This document shows positions 23,100 through 34,428 of a stretch of 64,000 bases of DNA, one piece after another (position 1 is the stretch's first letter; every line of letters starts with the position of its first letter). Source of the stretch: Nectonema munidae (taxonomy: Eukaryota; Nematomorpha; Nectonematoida; Nectonematidae); assembly GCA_030549495.1 (NCBI GenBank), contig JAUIRK010000521.1, positions 1 to 64,000 on the forward strand. The letters are read 5' to 3'. The notes below the pieces were generated by a model that ran no database searches, was not told the DNA's origin, and saw only the letters and a program-made list of their open reading frames with translations. A program made the position numbers and the translations under genes.

Positions 23100-23850
23100 A
23101 GAAGAATTCTATTGATCTACAAGCTACGATTTCTGGAATAACATTATTTCAAAATAATGTTGACAATTTTAGAAAGTTGAAAATTGTTTTTTATCCAATA
23201 ACCTTAATATATATGGAGTGATGGTTCCCTCCTGTGGTAATCATAGTTGCAAAATGTTTTTGCCACTCAAGCCAAATTCGTTTGGTTACCAGATTTGGAT
23301 ATTGTGCAGTACGGAAGGACACTCATTTTCAATGGGAATTTATACACGAACTAAAAGTGATGAGAAAATGAATAAATCAAATTTGCCACATGGAACAAGA
23401 GTTGGTAAAATATTTATATGGGTGGTATAGTAAACAATCCAAAAAATTTGGTCTTTATCTTGACAACTTTTTTTCGTCGTATGATCGATCTTATTTAATT
23501 TTTATCAAGCATATGTTTTAAACTTTTAAAGCGACTGGAAGAATAAGAGATACTTGGAAGAAACACCAGTAAAAGAACTTAAAAATAAAAAGGGAGGATA
23601 ATTTTTATTATTGTGGAGACGGAAAAATGGTGCTAGTGAGATGGAAAGATTACAGCGTAGTTATAACCGTTTCAAATAGGATTGGAGTTTATCCCACGCT
23701 TTTTGAATATTCCTCAAACAATCACATCCGAAATTGTCAATTTAATTTTAGTATAACATTACAATGCATTAACATGCTTTCTGCGATTAAATTGTTCCTT
23801 AATGTTTTGCGAGAATATTTTTGTGTGTTTCTGTTTGCTTATACATAAAC
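23100..23850 (+). pseudogene. Broken piggyBac transposase, middle part
   Basis: The open piece 23218-23430 reads VPSCGNHSCKMF then FGYQIWILCSTEGHSF and LPHGTRVGK, which is the PGBD/piggyBac catalytic region (in intact proteins GKPIRFGYKIWVLCS, then the GYP/IYTG and LGTRV blocks). After stops, LDNFFSSYD (about 23460) gives the second catalytic Asp, and 23627-23848 begins with VRWKDYSVVITVSNRIGV, the block that follows it. The third acidic motif (GGVD) and C-terminal cysteine domain are absent. It belongs to a different piggyBac subgroup from the transposase at 45949-47060. Confidence 0.7.
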
Positions 23851-23988
23851 GGTATTCTTCAGCTTTTTTCTGTTTATAAAAAATTTACCTTTCAAAAAAT
23901 ATTCATCAAATGATACGGTAGCAAAGTTTAAAGTTAAAAATATAAATAGTATACACTTTGAAATATTTTGTATCAACAAGTAAGAATT

Positions 23989-24439
23989 AGGGTTTGCATA
24001 AGTATCCAAAATTAGGAACCGATACCGAAAAAAACATACAAAACCGAGAAATCCCGGTTCCTTAAGGAGATATATAGACAACAAAAAGATGCAATGAAAA
24101 TGACGTTTTATATTTATTTTAAACAGATGTACACTTTTTTTTATATCATTATCATTAAAATGGTTCTAGGAGAAAGTGTGCATCACAGAATAAAAAAGAA
24201 AAATGAATTCTTTTGTCGCTTGCACACTTTTTTCCCTTTACCATTAAAATGAGATGACAATGAAAAAAAGATTTTATATGAATGAAGTGCAGTAAAGTTT
24301 TATGCAAAGAATTCCATAGTGAAATAAATCAATTACAAGTAAGTTATTCTCGGAACCAGGAATACTTTTCGCTTCCGAGACGGTTCCCAAATTTTTAGAC
24401 CCGAAACGTCTCAGTATTTCAGAACCGCTAGCAAACCCT
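23989..24439. mobile_element. Possible 451 bp non-autonomous element with 9 bp inverted ends
   Basis: AGGGTTTGC at the left end and GCAAACCCT at the right end are perfect inverses, and both sides continue with related phrases (aggaaccg near the left, ggttccc near the right). No coding capacity. No target duplication could be seen, so the limits are tentative. Confidence 0.4.
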
Positions 24440-24444
24440 AGTCC

Positions 24445-25575
24445 ATACATGCCCAACCACTTGTTTGATCCTCCAATTTGGCTTACTGCAAAAATTGCTC
24501 ATGATGCAAAGAATGAGAATTCCGGTGTCCATTTTTTATCGAGTTTTTTCTAGGTAGCAAATCGATACTATCCAGTGTCAAAAAATCTCTACGCACATCG
24601 AAACTTCCAAGCAAATCCAATGAAAAAACGCCAAAATGTTGCCAAATTTATATAATGATTTTGAATATAGAGCCTGTTTTCAATGACTAGTTTAGAGGGT
24701 CCACGCGCGAGGGTTTTCGGGACTCGCGCATAAACCGCAGATGTGGTTCATTTGTTTAAAACATACTGCTGGCCGTGGCGGGTTTGGGTTCAATATTTGT
24801 ACTACAGGTTAACTTGTAAAATTACGGGTATTTGCGATTTGATTCTTAAAATTTTTTATAGTTTATATCGTTGATTATATAAAGTGTAACATGAGTAAGT
24901 AGATCACACACACTGCCACTTTTACATCATCAAAACCTCTCTTTGTTACTTTAGATAAAATGCGTTTTTATTACATATACCACGCAAAACATGATCCAGG
25001 AATCATATCCTGCCCACCACTGAGTTTTATATGGCCCTTGGCCTTCTCTTTCAAAACCTGTCAATTAGTGATTTATTAACGGTTTGCAATACACCGATAT
25101 TTTTTACTAAATGATTTAAAATGAAATATTTTATTGCTATAAATATAAAACATATGTGTCTTGTTTATTTATATCTCTGCAAACAAAAAATGTGTCTTTA
25201 CTTCACCACACACTACTTTAGTTAATGGTTGGTAACAAATTAAATTTCAAAATTTCTTTAGCATAATAAAATTCATACTTAAAATGAACAATTTAAAAAG
25301 TAGAAGTACATCTTTTTAATTTAGATTATGTCAAAATGTTCTATATTGAAAATATTAACAAATTTATAAAATTAAAACATTCTATGTTACTTTGTTTAAA
25401 GTTTTAGTTTGTAATCGTTCAAATATAAGCGTAATGAATATTTTTTTCAATAGAATTAATATTAATGTATCTTATTAGTAATTTTTTATAATTTAAAATT
25501 AAATTTTGGGTATTATTTATGCTAGATTTTTTTTTCAAAACTTTTTTTTGAATAGATGTCTATACAAATAAGGAT
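24445..25575. other. Mostly featureless, one GC-rich patch
   Basis: A patch at about 24700-24800 (cgcgcgagggttttcggg, then gtggcgggtttggg) is unusually G+C-rich for the window and may be a hAT subterminal relic, but I could not pair it. The rest is AT-rich without features. Confidence 0.35.
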
Positions 25576-25578
25576 TAA

Positions 25579-25660
25579 GCGTGGCTTTTTGCTAGTTTAT
25601 TAGAGCGCGGATCATGAATACAAAAGTATTGAATTCGAATCGGCTCTGTTCCCAATTACT
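25579..25660 (+). repeat. tRNA-like relic (SINE head or tRNA pseudogene)
   Basis: The order of elements matches a tRNA: TGGCTTTTTGCTAG then TTATTAGAGC (A box), GCGGATCATGAATAC (anticodon arm, CAT possible), and GAATTCGAATC (B box). Stems are eroded, and GTTCCC at the 3' end does not close an acceptor stem, so it is not a working tRNA gene. Confidence 0.4.
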
Positions 25661-25825
25661 TTATACTTTGACATACTTTATCGTTTTGACAGCACTTTCA
25701 AACAGTTCCAAAAAGTTTTATTTTATTTTCTTACAATGTATTACATTTTTATTTACTTATTAATTCTTTGCATTTATTTTACTTACAGAATTTTTTGACT
25801 GAACAATAACAAGCAGAGCAAGACA

Positions 25826-27370
25826 ATGAAAACTAAGAAGAAAAAAGTAGATTCAGAGTGCAAAGCCCTGAATCATGATTGGACAGTGAGCTATTTTTTT
25901 ATTGAGCGCTTCGAAAAATGTGTCTGCCAAATTTGTCAAGAAACCGTTGCCGTGTAGAAAATTTCAATTATGCACAGCGGCACTTTCAAGCTCCACCTAA
26001 GCATTACAATAACTTGTGTGGAAAGCTCAAGAGAAGGTGAAGTTACAAGGCTAAGAAATATTTTGACAAAACAGTCCTTCACCTCAAAAATTCAAGAGGC
26101 CTACGAGGTATCAAAACTAATAGTAGAAAGAATAAAACCCTTTACTGATGGACAGTCCTTCAAAGAACTACTGTTGAAAGTGGTGGATGTTGTGTGTCCG
26201 AAAAAGAGAGATTTATTTTCTGCAGTCAGCTTAACAGCAAGAACAAGGCGAATCGAAAGAAAACGCAGAAAATGTCAGAAATTGGTTTGCGGGCAATTTT
26301 CGTAATCTCGAGTACTACAGCATTGCTATCGATGAATCCACAGATATCAACGATGCTTCTCAACTCACCGTCTTTGCAAGGGGCGAAACACCAACATTTA
26401 TTATTGTATATGAAAATGAATGATACTTGCGATGGAAGGCGCATTTTCGAAAATGGAGTACCGAAATGAATCTTGATTTAAGAAAGCTTGTTGGAGTAAC
26501 CACTGATGGAGCCAGCATCAATGGATAAAAAGAAAAAAGCTTTTATTTCATTGTTTCGAGATCACATCATGCATTCATCACAAACTAATCAAGCTCCACT
26601 GCATTGGATATATTAAAAGTCATTAGGGCATTTGCGTTAAAGACAGTGAATTTTATACTGGCAAGGAGATTAAATCATCACTAGTTTCAACAATTTTTAA
26701 AAAACATTGAAACAGAGTTTGGCGATCTCACATTTTTTACAAATGTTCGTTGACTTATCCTGTGAAAAAATGTGGGAAAGAGTGTGTACTTTTTCTTGTT
26801 TCTGGCGGGGATCCCTTTGTTTCTGGAAATGAAAGCCCAAGAAAATTTTCATTTTGAAGTTTCGGTATAGATTACTAAATTGGCTTTTTTTAGTGGACAT
26901 GAAAACCCATTTGAACAATTTGAATCTTCAAGGAAAAAACTAATCAAAAGCAGAAAATTCTGAATTCATTTCTATCTTCTAAATGAAATATGTATTGCCA
27001 AGTGGAAAATATAAAAACATCTCAAATAATGATAAAAGTATAGCATAAGTACATATTCTTGAGGACAACTTTTTTCAAAAATGAAGTATACTAAAAATCG
27101 TGCTCAAAGCTGCTTGATGACCACGTAGATGATGTTTTGCTTTTGGAATCAACATTTGTTTTCAAAGCTATCGTACAATAAGCAGAACCAAGTGTCTTCT
27201 TGAAACAAATTAATTACACAATTTTCCATCTCTATATTTTAGGTTTAAGAACATAATCACACTGTGTTCTTGTTTCTCTATACACACAAATTTAATTTAA
27301 TTCCATGACCCTCGTCTAGATACTGTGATAGCTGTTTGGCACTTGATATCAAAAAAGTTGCCGACCTCTG
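25826..27370 (+). pseudogene. Broken GTF2IRD2-like hAT transposase
   Basis: Starting near 25826, the plus strand reads a BED-like finger region (KKKKVDSECKALNHDW then CVCQICQETVAV), then the block KQSFTSKIQEAYEVSKLI (within 25970-26305), SIAIDESTDINDASQLTVF (about 26325-26385, first catalytic Asp), LVGVTTDGASI (about 26490, second Asp) and TEFGDLTFFTNVR (about 26710). Many stops and frame changes intervene. The terminus at 27370 (read inward, CAGAGGTCGGCAAC) is a typical hAT end. Its adjacent 8 bp acatatac also occurs at 24973-24980, which would make a 2390 bp element, but the left terminus there does not match well. Confidence 0.65.
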
Positions 27371-27379
27371 ACATATACA

Positions 27380-29830
27380 ATACTTTATAATGAAGGAATT
27401 TTCCTACACTTTCTTTTGTTCGTCGTAATGTTTCATGTATTATGGCAACACGTGCGATAAGGAGCGTAAATTCAGTCTTCCTCGCCATTTTATTTCTGCA
27501 AGAACAGCTTTAAAAAGACAACCCTTAATTGGTATTCTATTTTTAAACTGCGTCATAAATAATAAAATTTTCTTTTAAATCTAACTCATAAAAATTCATT
27601 GTATAAAACAGTAGCATTTAAATTATATTATTTATCAAAATAAAATAGTTATGTGTTAAAGTGTGCGATTGATGGTTTAAATTTGAAATTGCGTGTTTAT
27701 TTTAAGTAGGAACCAGTTGCGGGCATCTTTTTGCGGGTTCAAAATAATAAAATGCCGGACGGGCGAGTGTTGTCACAAACAGGGCCGGACTTCAAACTAT
27801 AGTATCAAAAATCTGTAATAAACGTTTTGTTCTATCTTTCAACATATCAACGAAAAATTAAATGTTAATTAGAGTAATTGAAGATATTTGCTTTAAGATT
27901 ACTTACTACAGTTAGGTTTTTTAAGCTAAAACTCACTTTTTGTTATAAAAATTGATATATTATTATCAAGAAGAATTCTTGAGAGTAAAATCTCTATGTT
28001 ATCATTTTCCTCAGATTAAAATATTTATAAAAAGTCTCTATATTTGATGTAAATTATAATACATACCCGTGGAAAGGTTAGCATTATGGCTGCATCGAGT
28101 AAGTAAAAATTTGGATAAAAGTAAATTTTTAGGTTTTCTTTTCGGATGAACTAATCTTAAACTAAAAGAGCGCTATCTTAATATATTTATCTGAATGTAG
28201 AATAGTTGTAGAGTTATGTATCCGCAAAGACGATATAATATTAAGGGAGACATCTTTTCATTTATACCAGTAAACATGAAAACTTTCTCATAAAAATGAG
28301 AATGCAATATCACTAAAACATTTTTTGCTTCTGAATAAAGGTATTAAAATGTTAAGAAAAAAGCTCTTCCTCCATTTCTAGCATTTTCAGTTCTTTAAAA
28401 CATTTTGTCAGTGTTGTCAAAGTGAACGGTATTCGAATTTTTCTTGATTGGGACACAGATACAATTTTGGATAATTGATGAGAGAGTTCTTAAAATTTAG
28501 AATATCTATGTTATATGATGTCTTATTTTACGAATCAAAATTTTTAAGAAAATTGAACATTTCATGTTATCATAAAATTTAATGTCGACTGTATACGTTC
28601 AATTGTGATATAGAAAATGTATAACTATACCAATTTTCAATAGAAGAAAAGCTAAAATTTTCTACTCCCTATTCAGAGAAATGGCTAATAAACTTTTGAA
28701 TTTGCGCGGTAAATAAAATGCAAGTTACTTTAAAAGAAGCAACATATATATACACAGTAATATTAAAGTTACTTTCACTAATTCATCAAACAAACATCAT
28801 AATTTCTCTAAATCTAAAGATCACATGGAAAAAATGATGATAAATATTGCGTAAAAAGTAGTATAGTTGTTTGGCATCATATTTTACATATTATAACATT
28901 TCATTATTTGTTTTTAATTATTCCTTTATTGTGAAAAAATTAAATTATATTTTATAACTTTGAAATAATCTTGTATAAGAAGCGTTTTTTGAATTGAAAA
29001 GGACACTGAACAATTAAAAAGTAAAAAAACATTTTTTTAATTGATAATAATTTATTTGATAATATGATTAACTATTTAGAACATATTAGGTTTCGAAAAT
29101 ACAGCTCCACTTAAACCTTCATTCCAAATGAAAATATCAAAGAAAGTTTATTCTCAAAAGAAGATTTTTTTTGTTGCTGCTTGATAATATTCTCGTTCTT
29201 AGTTTTGATAATTTCACCGAAAACATTTTTTGAATGTTTTTGTTCTTTTTATTGTTTTGATCTAAAATATACTAGAATACTGAAAAACATTTATATTTGT
29301 GCAAAAGTTAGTAGAAACTGAAGTTTTAGATTTAAACGTTGCGTTTTTAATTAATCAAAATTTTGATTTATTTTCTAATAAATTTTGATTTTATTTCACA
29401 TAGTCATTGTTTTTTAATATGATGATTTAATTAAAACCACTTTATTTTAATAAATTTCAAAATATTCTTTGCTGTTTTTAAATTGTTTCAAATATTAATT
29501 AAAATAGTATTTTGATTAGTTGATTTATACTTAATTAACTTTTTTGTTAATAATAAGAGGTTAATTTACTAGATTAGGATAGTAAATTTACTATTCTATT
29601 ACTAGACCTTACTAGTTATTTTATTACTTCTGACTACTATAAAAACTGCTAATTATAAGTGACTACTAATACTGTTAAGGAACTATTAATGTAAAGAAAG
29701 GTCCTGCCATTATAATTTTAGCTTTAGGAAACATAGAAAATTAAAGCTACAATTTGTTTTGGAATCTCCTCCGAAATTATTTCTGTTTATATTTCACCAG
29801 TCCTTCTATCTTTTTTCAATAGCTGCTTGG
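27380..29830. other. AT-rich stretch, little recognised
   Basis: At 27700-27790 a GC-richer patch ends in CAGGGCCGGACTTC, like a hAT terminus. At 28086-28098 a short ATG GCT GCA TCG precedes a perfect GTAAGT donor and could be a first coding exon, with nothing else to support it. From 29020 to 29700 the sequence is very AT-rich and includes the palindrome AGTAAATTTACT. Confidence 0.35.
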
Positions 29831-29839
29831 TGAGTTCCC

Positions 29840-30104
29840 CCATTTACTTAAATACACGAAAATAATACCCACAAAGAAAAAAGGTAAAAACCAAAAAGTC
29901 TCAAACTATAGACCCATTGGAATAATAAACTCGATGTCAAAAAATTTTGAAAAACTTCTTATGTTCAAATTTCCACATATTTGTTCGAAATGACTTGATC
30001 TCAAACTCTCAATTTGGATTCAGACCTTCTTCTACCGAATATTTACAGTCTTTTTTTATAAACCAGGTTACAAATGGGCTTGTTCTACTTTTGGTAGTTC
30101 TCAT
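29840..30104 (+). mobile_element. CR1/Jockey-like LINE reverse transcriptase fragment
   Basis: Across two or three frames the plus strand reads NYRPIGIINSMSKNFEKLL and SNSQFGFRPSSTEYLQSFF, reverse transcriptase motifs 1-2 of a CR1/Jockey-type LINE (usually NYRPIS, then FEKI, then QFGFR and ST). It stops at the TTAA where the piggyBac-type terminus begins; the expected continuation (FLDLSKAFD) is not found beyond 55675. It is heavily decayed. Confidence 0.6.
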
Positions 30105-30108
30105 TTAA

Positions 30109-31200
30109 CCCTATTAGTGCTGGGCAAAATTTGTCCGCTCAAGTGCTGGGGGGCGTAAAGTGCCCCCTCCTATTTTTCTCAGATATTAATAAGTTTTTAT
30201 AAATATTTTTAATGTTACATATATATTTCAACTATGCTGAATTCAGTGGTGATGTCAATTTTTTATCAAAATCAATCAAACCTGTCAAAAAATTGATTTA
30301 TATTTGATAGCTCATCTCAAAAAGCAACTTTTTATTTAAATAATTATATAAAGTTTTTTACACATGTATACTCATTTTCAAATATGCTGAATTCAGTAGG
30401 GATATTCATTTTTTATGAAAATCAATCAAATCTGTCAAAAAATTGATCTAAATGTGACAGTTCATCTCAAAAAGGAACTTTTTATCTAAATAAGTATATA
30501 AAGTTTTAACACATGTATACCCATTTTCAAATATGCTGAATTCAGTAGTGATATTCATTTTTTTATGAAAATCATTCAAAACTGTCAAAAAAATTGATCT
30601 AAATGTGACTGCCCATCTCAAAAAGGAACTTTTTATCTAAATAATTATATAAAGTTTTTTACACATGTATACCCATTTTCAAATATGCTGAATTCAGTGG
30701 TGATATTCATTTTTTTATGAAAATCAATCAAACTGTCAAAAAATTTATCTAAATGTGACAGCTCATCTCAAAAAGAAGCTTTTTATCTAAATAATTATAT
30801 AATGTTTTTTACACATATATACTCATCTTCAAGCATGCTGAATTCAGTGTATGAAAATCATTCAAACCTGTCAAAAAAGTGATTTACATATCACAGCTCA
30901 TCTTAAAAGAAACTTTTTATCCAAATAATTATTTAATGTTTTTTACACATATACACCCATTTTCAAGCATGCTGAATTCAGCGGTGATATTCATTTTTTT
31001 TATAAAAATCAATTAAAATTATCAAAGCATTGATTTATATATGACAGTTCATCCTAAAAAGAAACTTTTTATCTAAGTAATAATATAAAATTTTTTACAC
31101 ATATATACCCATTTTAAGCATGCGTAATTCATTGGTGATATTCATTTTTATAATGAAAATAAATCAAAACTGTCAAAAAATTGATTAATCCCAAAAAGAA
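30109..31200 (+). repeat. Left terminal repeat with seven 150 bp units (array A)
   Basis: After the terminus and a G-rich segment, units recur at about 30234, 30384, 30533, 30685, 30835, 30969 and 31120 (spacing 149-152, one of 134). Each starts near ATGCTGAATTCAGTGG, followed by AAAATCAATCAAA, TGTCAAAAAATTGAT, CTCATCTCAAAAAG and ACACATGTATACCCATTTTC. The inverse of this array forms the right end. Confidence 0.85.
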
Positions 31201-31336
31201 AAATTGGCTATCACTAGACAATAAGTTTGTTTCCCAAATTGGGAGCGTTCGCGTTAAGATTGTATCTTTCACTCAGTTGTATTTATATATTGTAACATAA
31301 ATTCTTGTAAAATAATATATATAACAAGGTATAGCT

Positions 31337-31480
31337 ATTCTTTTGTAACAAGGGCCGGTAGGTATTTAGTGGGATGGAAAGTCCAGTTAGACTTGGACTC
31401 AGCATTCCGGGCGGGCCACGATATCCGAAAGGATGGGTGCGAACGCCACAAAACAACTTAATTAATTAATTAATTATAAT
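31337..31480 (+). repeat. GC-rich, structured SINE-like sequence with (TTAA)n tail
   Basis: About 97 bp (31347-31443) with well over half G+C stand out in very AT-rich DNA. They hold the perfect hairpins AGTCCA/TGGACT and ATCC-GAAA-GGAT, and end in a short aattaattaatt tail (31458-31478). The 5' part (GGCCGGTAGGTATTTAG then TGGGATGG) faintly recalls the internal promoter end of 5S rRNA, so a 5S-derived SINE is one idea; a self-cleaving or other structured RNA is another. It does not match the tRNA SINE family seen elsewhere in the window. Confidence 0.4.
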
Positions 31481-31529
31481 ACCCTGAAAATTTATAATTA
31501 TTTACAGTTTGGAACGCATAACACTTTAT

Positions 31530-32190
31530 ATATTTAATTTTTTCAATAATCATGGTTACTTTTTAGGAAATATCAATCAAAATTTTGATTGATTAAAAAT
31601 ATATCTAATAAAATATACCTTCAAATTTTACATAAAATATATGTTTTTATACTAATTTTCATTTCTGGACTCATTTTTTACATTTAGGATTTGAAAATAC
31701 CTATAAGTGTTAATCAAATTTGCGGTTTACTTCTGAAAATTGTCTCCAAAAACATTCCTTTACATTTTACATAAAATATATGTGTTATACTAAATCGGCC
31801 ATGCTGGTTTCATTTCTGTACTCATTTTTTACGTTTAGGATCTGAAAATACCTATAAGTGTTAATCAAATTTGCGGTTTACTTCTAAAAATTATCTCCAA
31901 AAACATTCATTCAAATTTTACAATTAAATATATGTGTTATACTAAATCGACCATGCTGGTTTCATTTCCGGACTCATTTTTTACATTTAGGATATGAAAA
32001 CACTAATAAGTGTTAATCAAATTTGCGGTTTAATTCTAAAAATTGTCTCCAAAAACATTCATTCAAATTTTACAATTAAATATATGTTTTTATACCAAAT
32101 CAACCATGCTAGTTTCATTTATGGACTCAATTTTTGCAGTTTGAATTTGAAAATACCTATAAGTATCAATCAAATTTGCGTTTAGTTTTT
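31530..32190 (+). repeat. Second tandem array (array B), four 150 bp units
   Basis: Units at about 31652, 31801, 31953 and 32104 share CCATGCTGGTTTCATTTC, GGACTCATTTTTTACATTTAGG, TACCTATAAGTGTTAATC and CTCCAAAAACATTCATTC. The 151 bp spacing equals that of array A. The ORF at 31994-32185 is a by-product of the repeat. Inverted units of the same array lie at 41222-41590 and diverged ones at 3060-3760. Confidence 0.8.
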
Positions 32191-32194
32191 TTGT

Positions 32195-32805
32195 ATATTT
32201 TGGCTTATAATACTTTCTACAATCATATTAAGTATGAAATATTTATTAAAAAAAACAAAAAGTATTATAAAATCTTTTGAAAATTTGTATGAGAGAAGGA
32301 ACCAAGTTGAAAACTAATTGAAAAGAGAACATGTGATCAAAACAAATAATTTAAAAAAAATATGTATCTTGACTAAATGGTAGATCTACCATGTTCTAAT
32401 GAACTAGCAAGTGGTTTAATTATATAATATTAGGTGCTTCAAAAAACATTTTGAGTGTGAAAAAAAAGTTCCTCTTTTACAAATGAAAAATATTTAAATC
32501 TATAGCTTATCATCTAGGATTACAATTAACATTTAGCTAAGATGGGTAGGAAATCTGAAAATTTAGAATATGTCAGATTTATCAAAAATGGCACAGATGC
32601 CAATATGTGAGGATTTAGTCACTATCAAGATATTTTTTAATTTAAATTGAATTTGTCCATCTTTTTCCTTTTGCGTCAAAGAAATAATTTTTTAGATGAA
32701 GAACGTGGACAACTTTTTGTAATTGAACAATGAACATCACGAATGATTCATCAGAAAAAAATCTTTGAAATGAGATTGGTTGACAAATATGCAGGCCTGA
32801 CAAAA
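32195..32805 (+). repeat. Repeat C, copy 1 (600 bp)
   Basis: Matches 53605-54185 in the same orientation over nearly the whole length, starting gtatattttggcttataata and ending gacaaatatgcaggcctga. A more distant copy is at about 3790-4400. It is non-coding; there are small indels between copies. The LINE that follows interrupts the sequence that continues as part D in the other copies. Confidence 0.8.
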
Positions 32806-34428
32806 ATATTCTTTTATTTTTTTTCTTTACTTAAATTCCTGCAAGAGTAACAGTTAGGAATTGAACATGAAAATTTTTCAAAGTAACTTAAGTAAAAACT
32901 GTTGATCCATTTTTTAAATAAGGAGAAAGTATAATTATAATAATAATAGCGGGCCGTAATGTTCCAGATGAAACAAAGAGACAGTTTGTAAGAGAATGAT
33001 TGTCTCGATTTTGAACATTTGTAATATGGCAGAATCATTTTTATAGGATGTCGAGGAGATGTTAGATTTATCCAATATTTACGAAAATGAATTCATTGAA
33101 AGGACTTGGAAGAAGAAATTAAAGAATTTGTAGAGGAATAGAGCAACTTTCATTCGATATATATCGTCGAATTTCAATATTGAGTTATATACAAAAGAGG
33201 CTTGACCCTTGGGGTACACTAGAAACGATTTTCGTTTTTTGAGAAATACAATCATTCAACGAAACACACTGATGTCTATCAGTCAAATAAGACTAAACAA
33301 ATTTAAGGAAATTTTTAAAAAAACCATATCTTGATTTAGTTCTATGAGATAATGAGTTAAATGCATGGCTCAGATAAAACAAGAGGGAAAAAACATCTTT
33401 TTTAGATTTGATACAATTAATTATGGTATTAATAAAATAAGCATGAAAGAGTTCAGTCGAATAAGATCTTCTGAAGTCAAATTGATAACATGAAAAAAGG
33501 TTGTTCAGACTGAAATAAGTATTGATTTGTGTATGTAAAATTTTTTCAAAAAAAAAATCTTATTTATATCGCTTTTGTCGTCTTTTTTATGAATCGGAGT
33601 TATTCTGCTTTCTTTGAGGATGGTAGGAAAGATATTATTTTTCAAACAGGAATTAAAGGTCACCATTAATATAGGCGAAATAAAATAGTTCGAACTTTTT
33701 ATATTCTAAATGGCCAAAAGTACTTCATTCAAAGAAATTTGATGAAAAGAAAATGACTTTATTTCTTGTTTTAGAGACTCTACACAAAATAAATGATCAG
33801 ATTCTGTGGCGAAGTTGTTAGAAAAATGATCATAGTACAGAAAGTGTTTTGGCAGTTAATTTCCAAACCATCAACACGTATGGATAAAGCCTCAGAATTT
33901 TTATTTTGAGGTTTTAAGAGTGTGTTAACTATTTTCCAAGTGCTCTTGCTATCCTTACAATCAATTAATAAATTTTCAGAGTATTTCCTTTTTAAAGACT
34001 TGATCAGATATTTTTCCTATTTCTAAGATTGTCAAACTTCTCTCTGATATAATCTCTTCTCAAGTTTTTCCATTTATGATGTAATTTATTGCTTAGTTTG
34101 ATGAGATTCAAAAGTTCTACAGTCACCCAAGCTTTTTTTTCTTACTGAAAAGTGATTTGGTGAAATGAACTGTCTTTTTAGCTAAATTTTTGAAATCTAC
34201 AAGTTTAGTATTTAAATGCTCTAAAAGGCCTGCTGGATTTTATTCTAAAGAGAGAAATAAATTTAGCCAATCATATTTGGCAACAAAACATAAAATTTGC
34301 TTTTATTATAATTAGATCCATTGTTATATTTCACAGATATATGATGATTCAATGAGATAAAGATTGGAAAATTATCTGGTAAAGGAATGCTTATTACCTA
34401 AGATTTGTCTACTCACATTTATTTAGTG

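Noticed and set aside
25579-25660. Functional tRNA gene
   Set aside because: A and B boxes are recognisable but the acceptor and T stems do not pair.
24973-27378. ACATATAC at both 24973 and 27371 as a hAT target duplication
   Set aside because: Distance is right for a hAT, but the left sequence (CACGCAAAAC) does not match the clear right terminus; an 8-mer match over 2.4 kb of AT-rich DNA can be chance.
31337-31443. HDV-like self-cleaving ribozyme
   Set aside because: Hand folding gives a mismatch within P1 and a poor P2; kept only as one hypothesis for a structured element.
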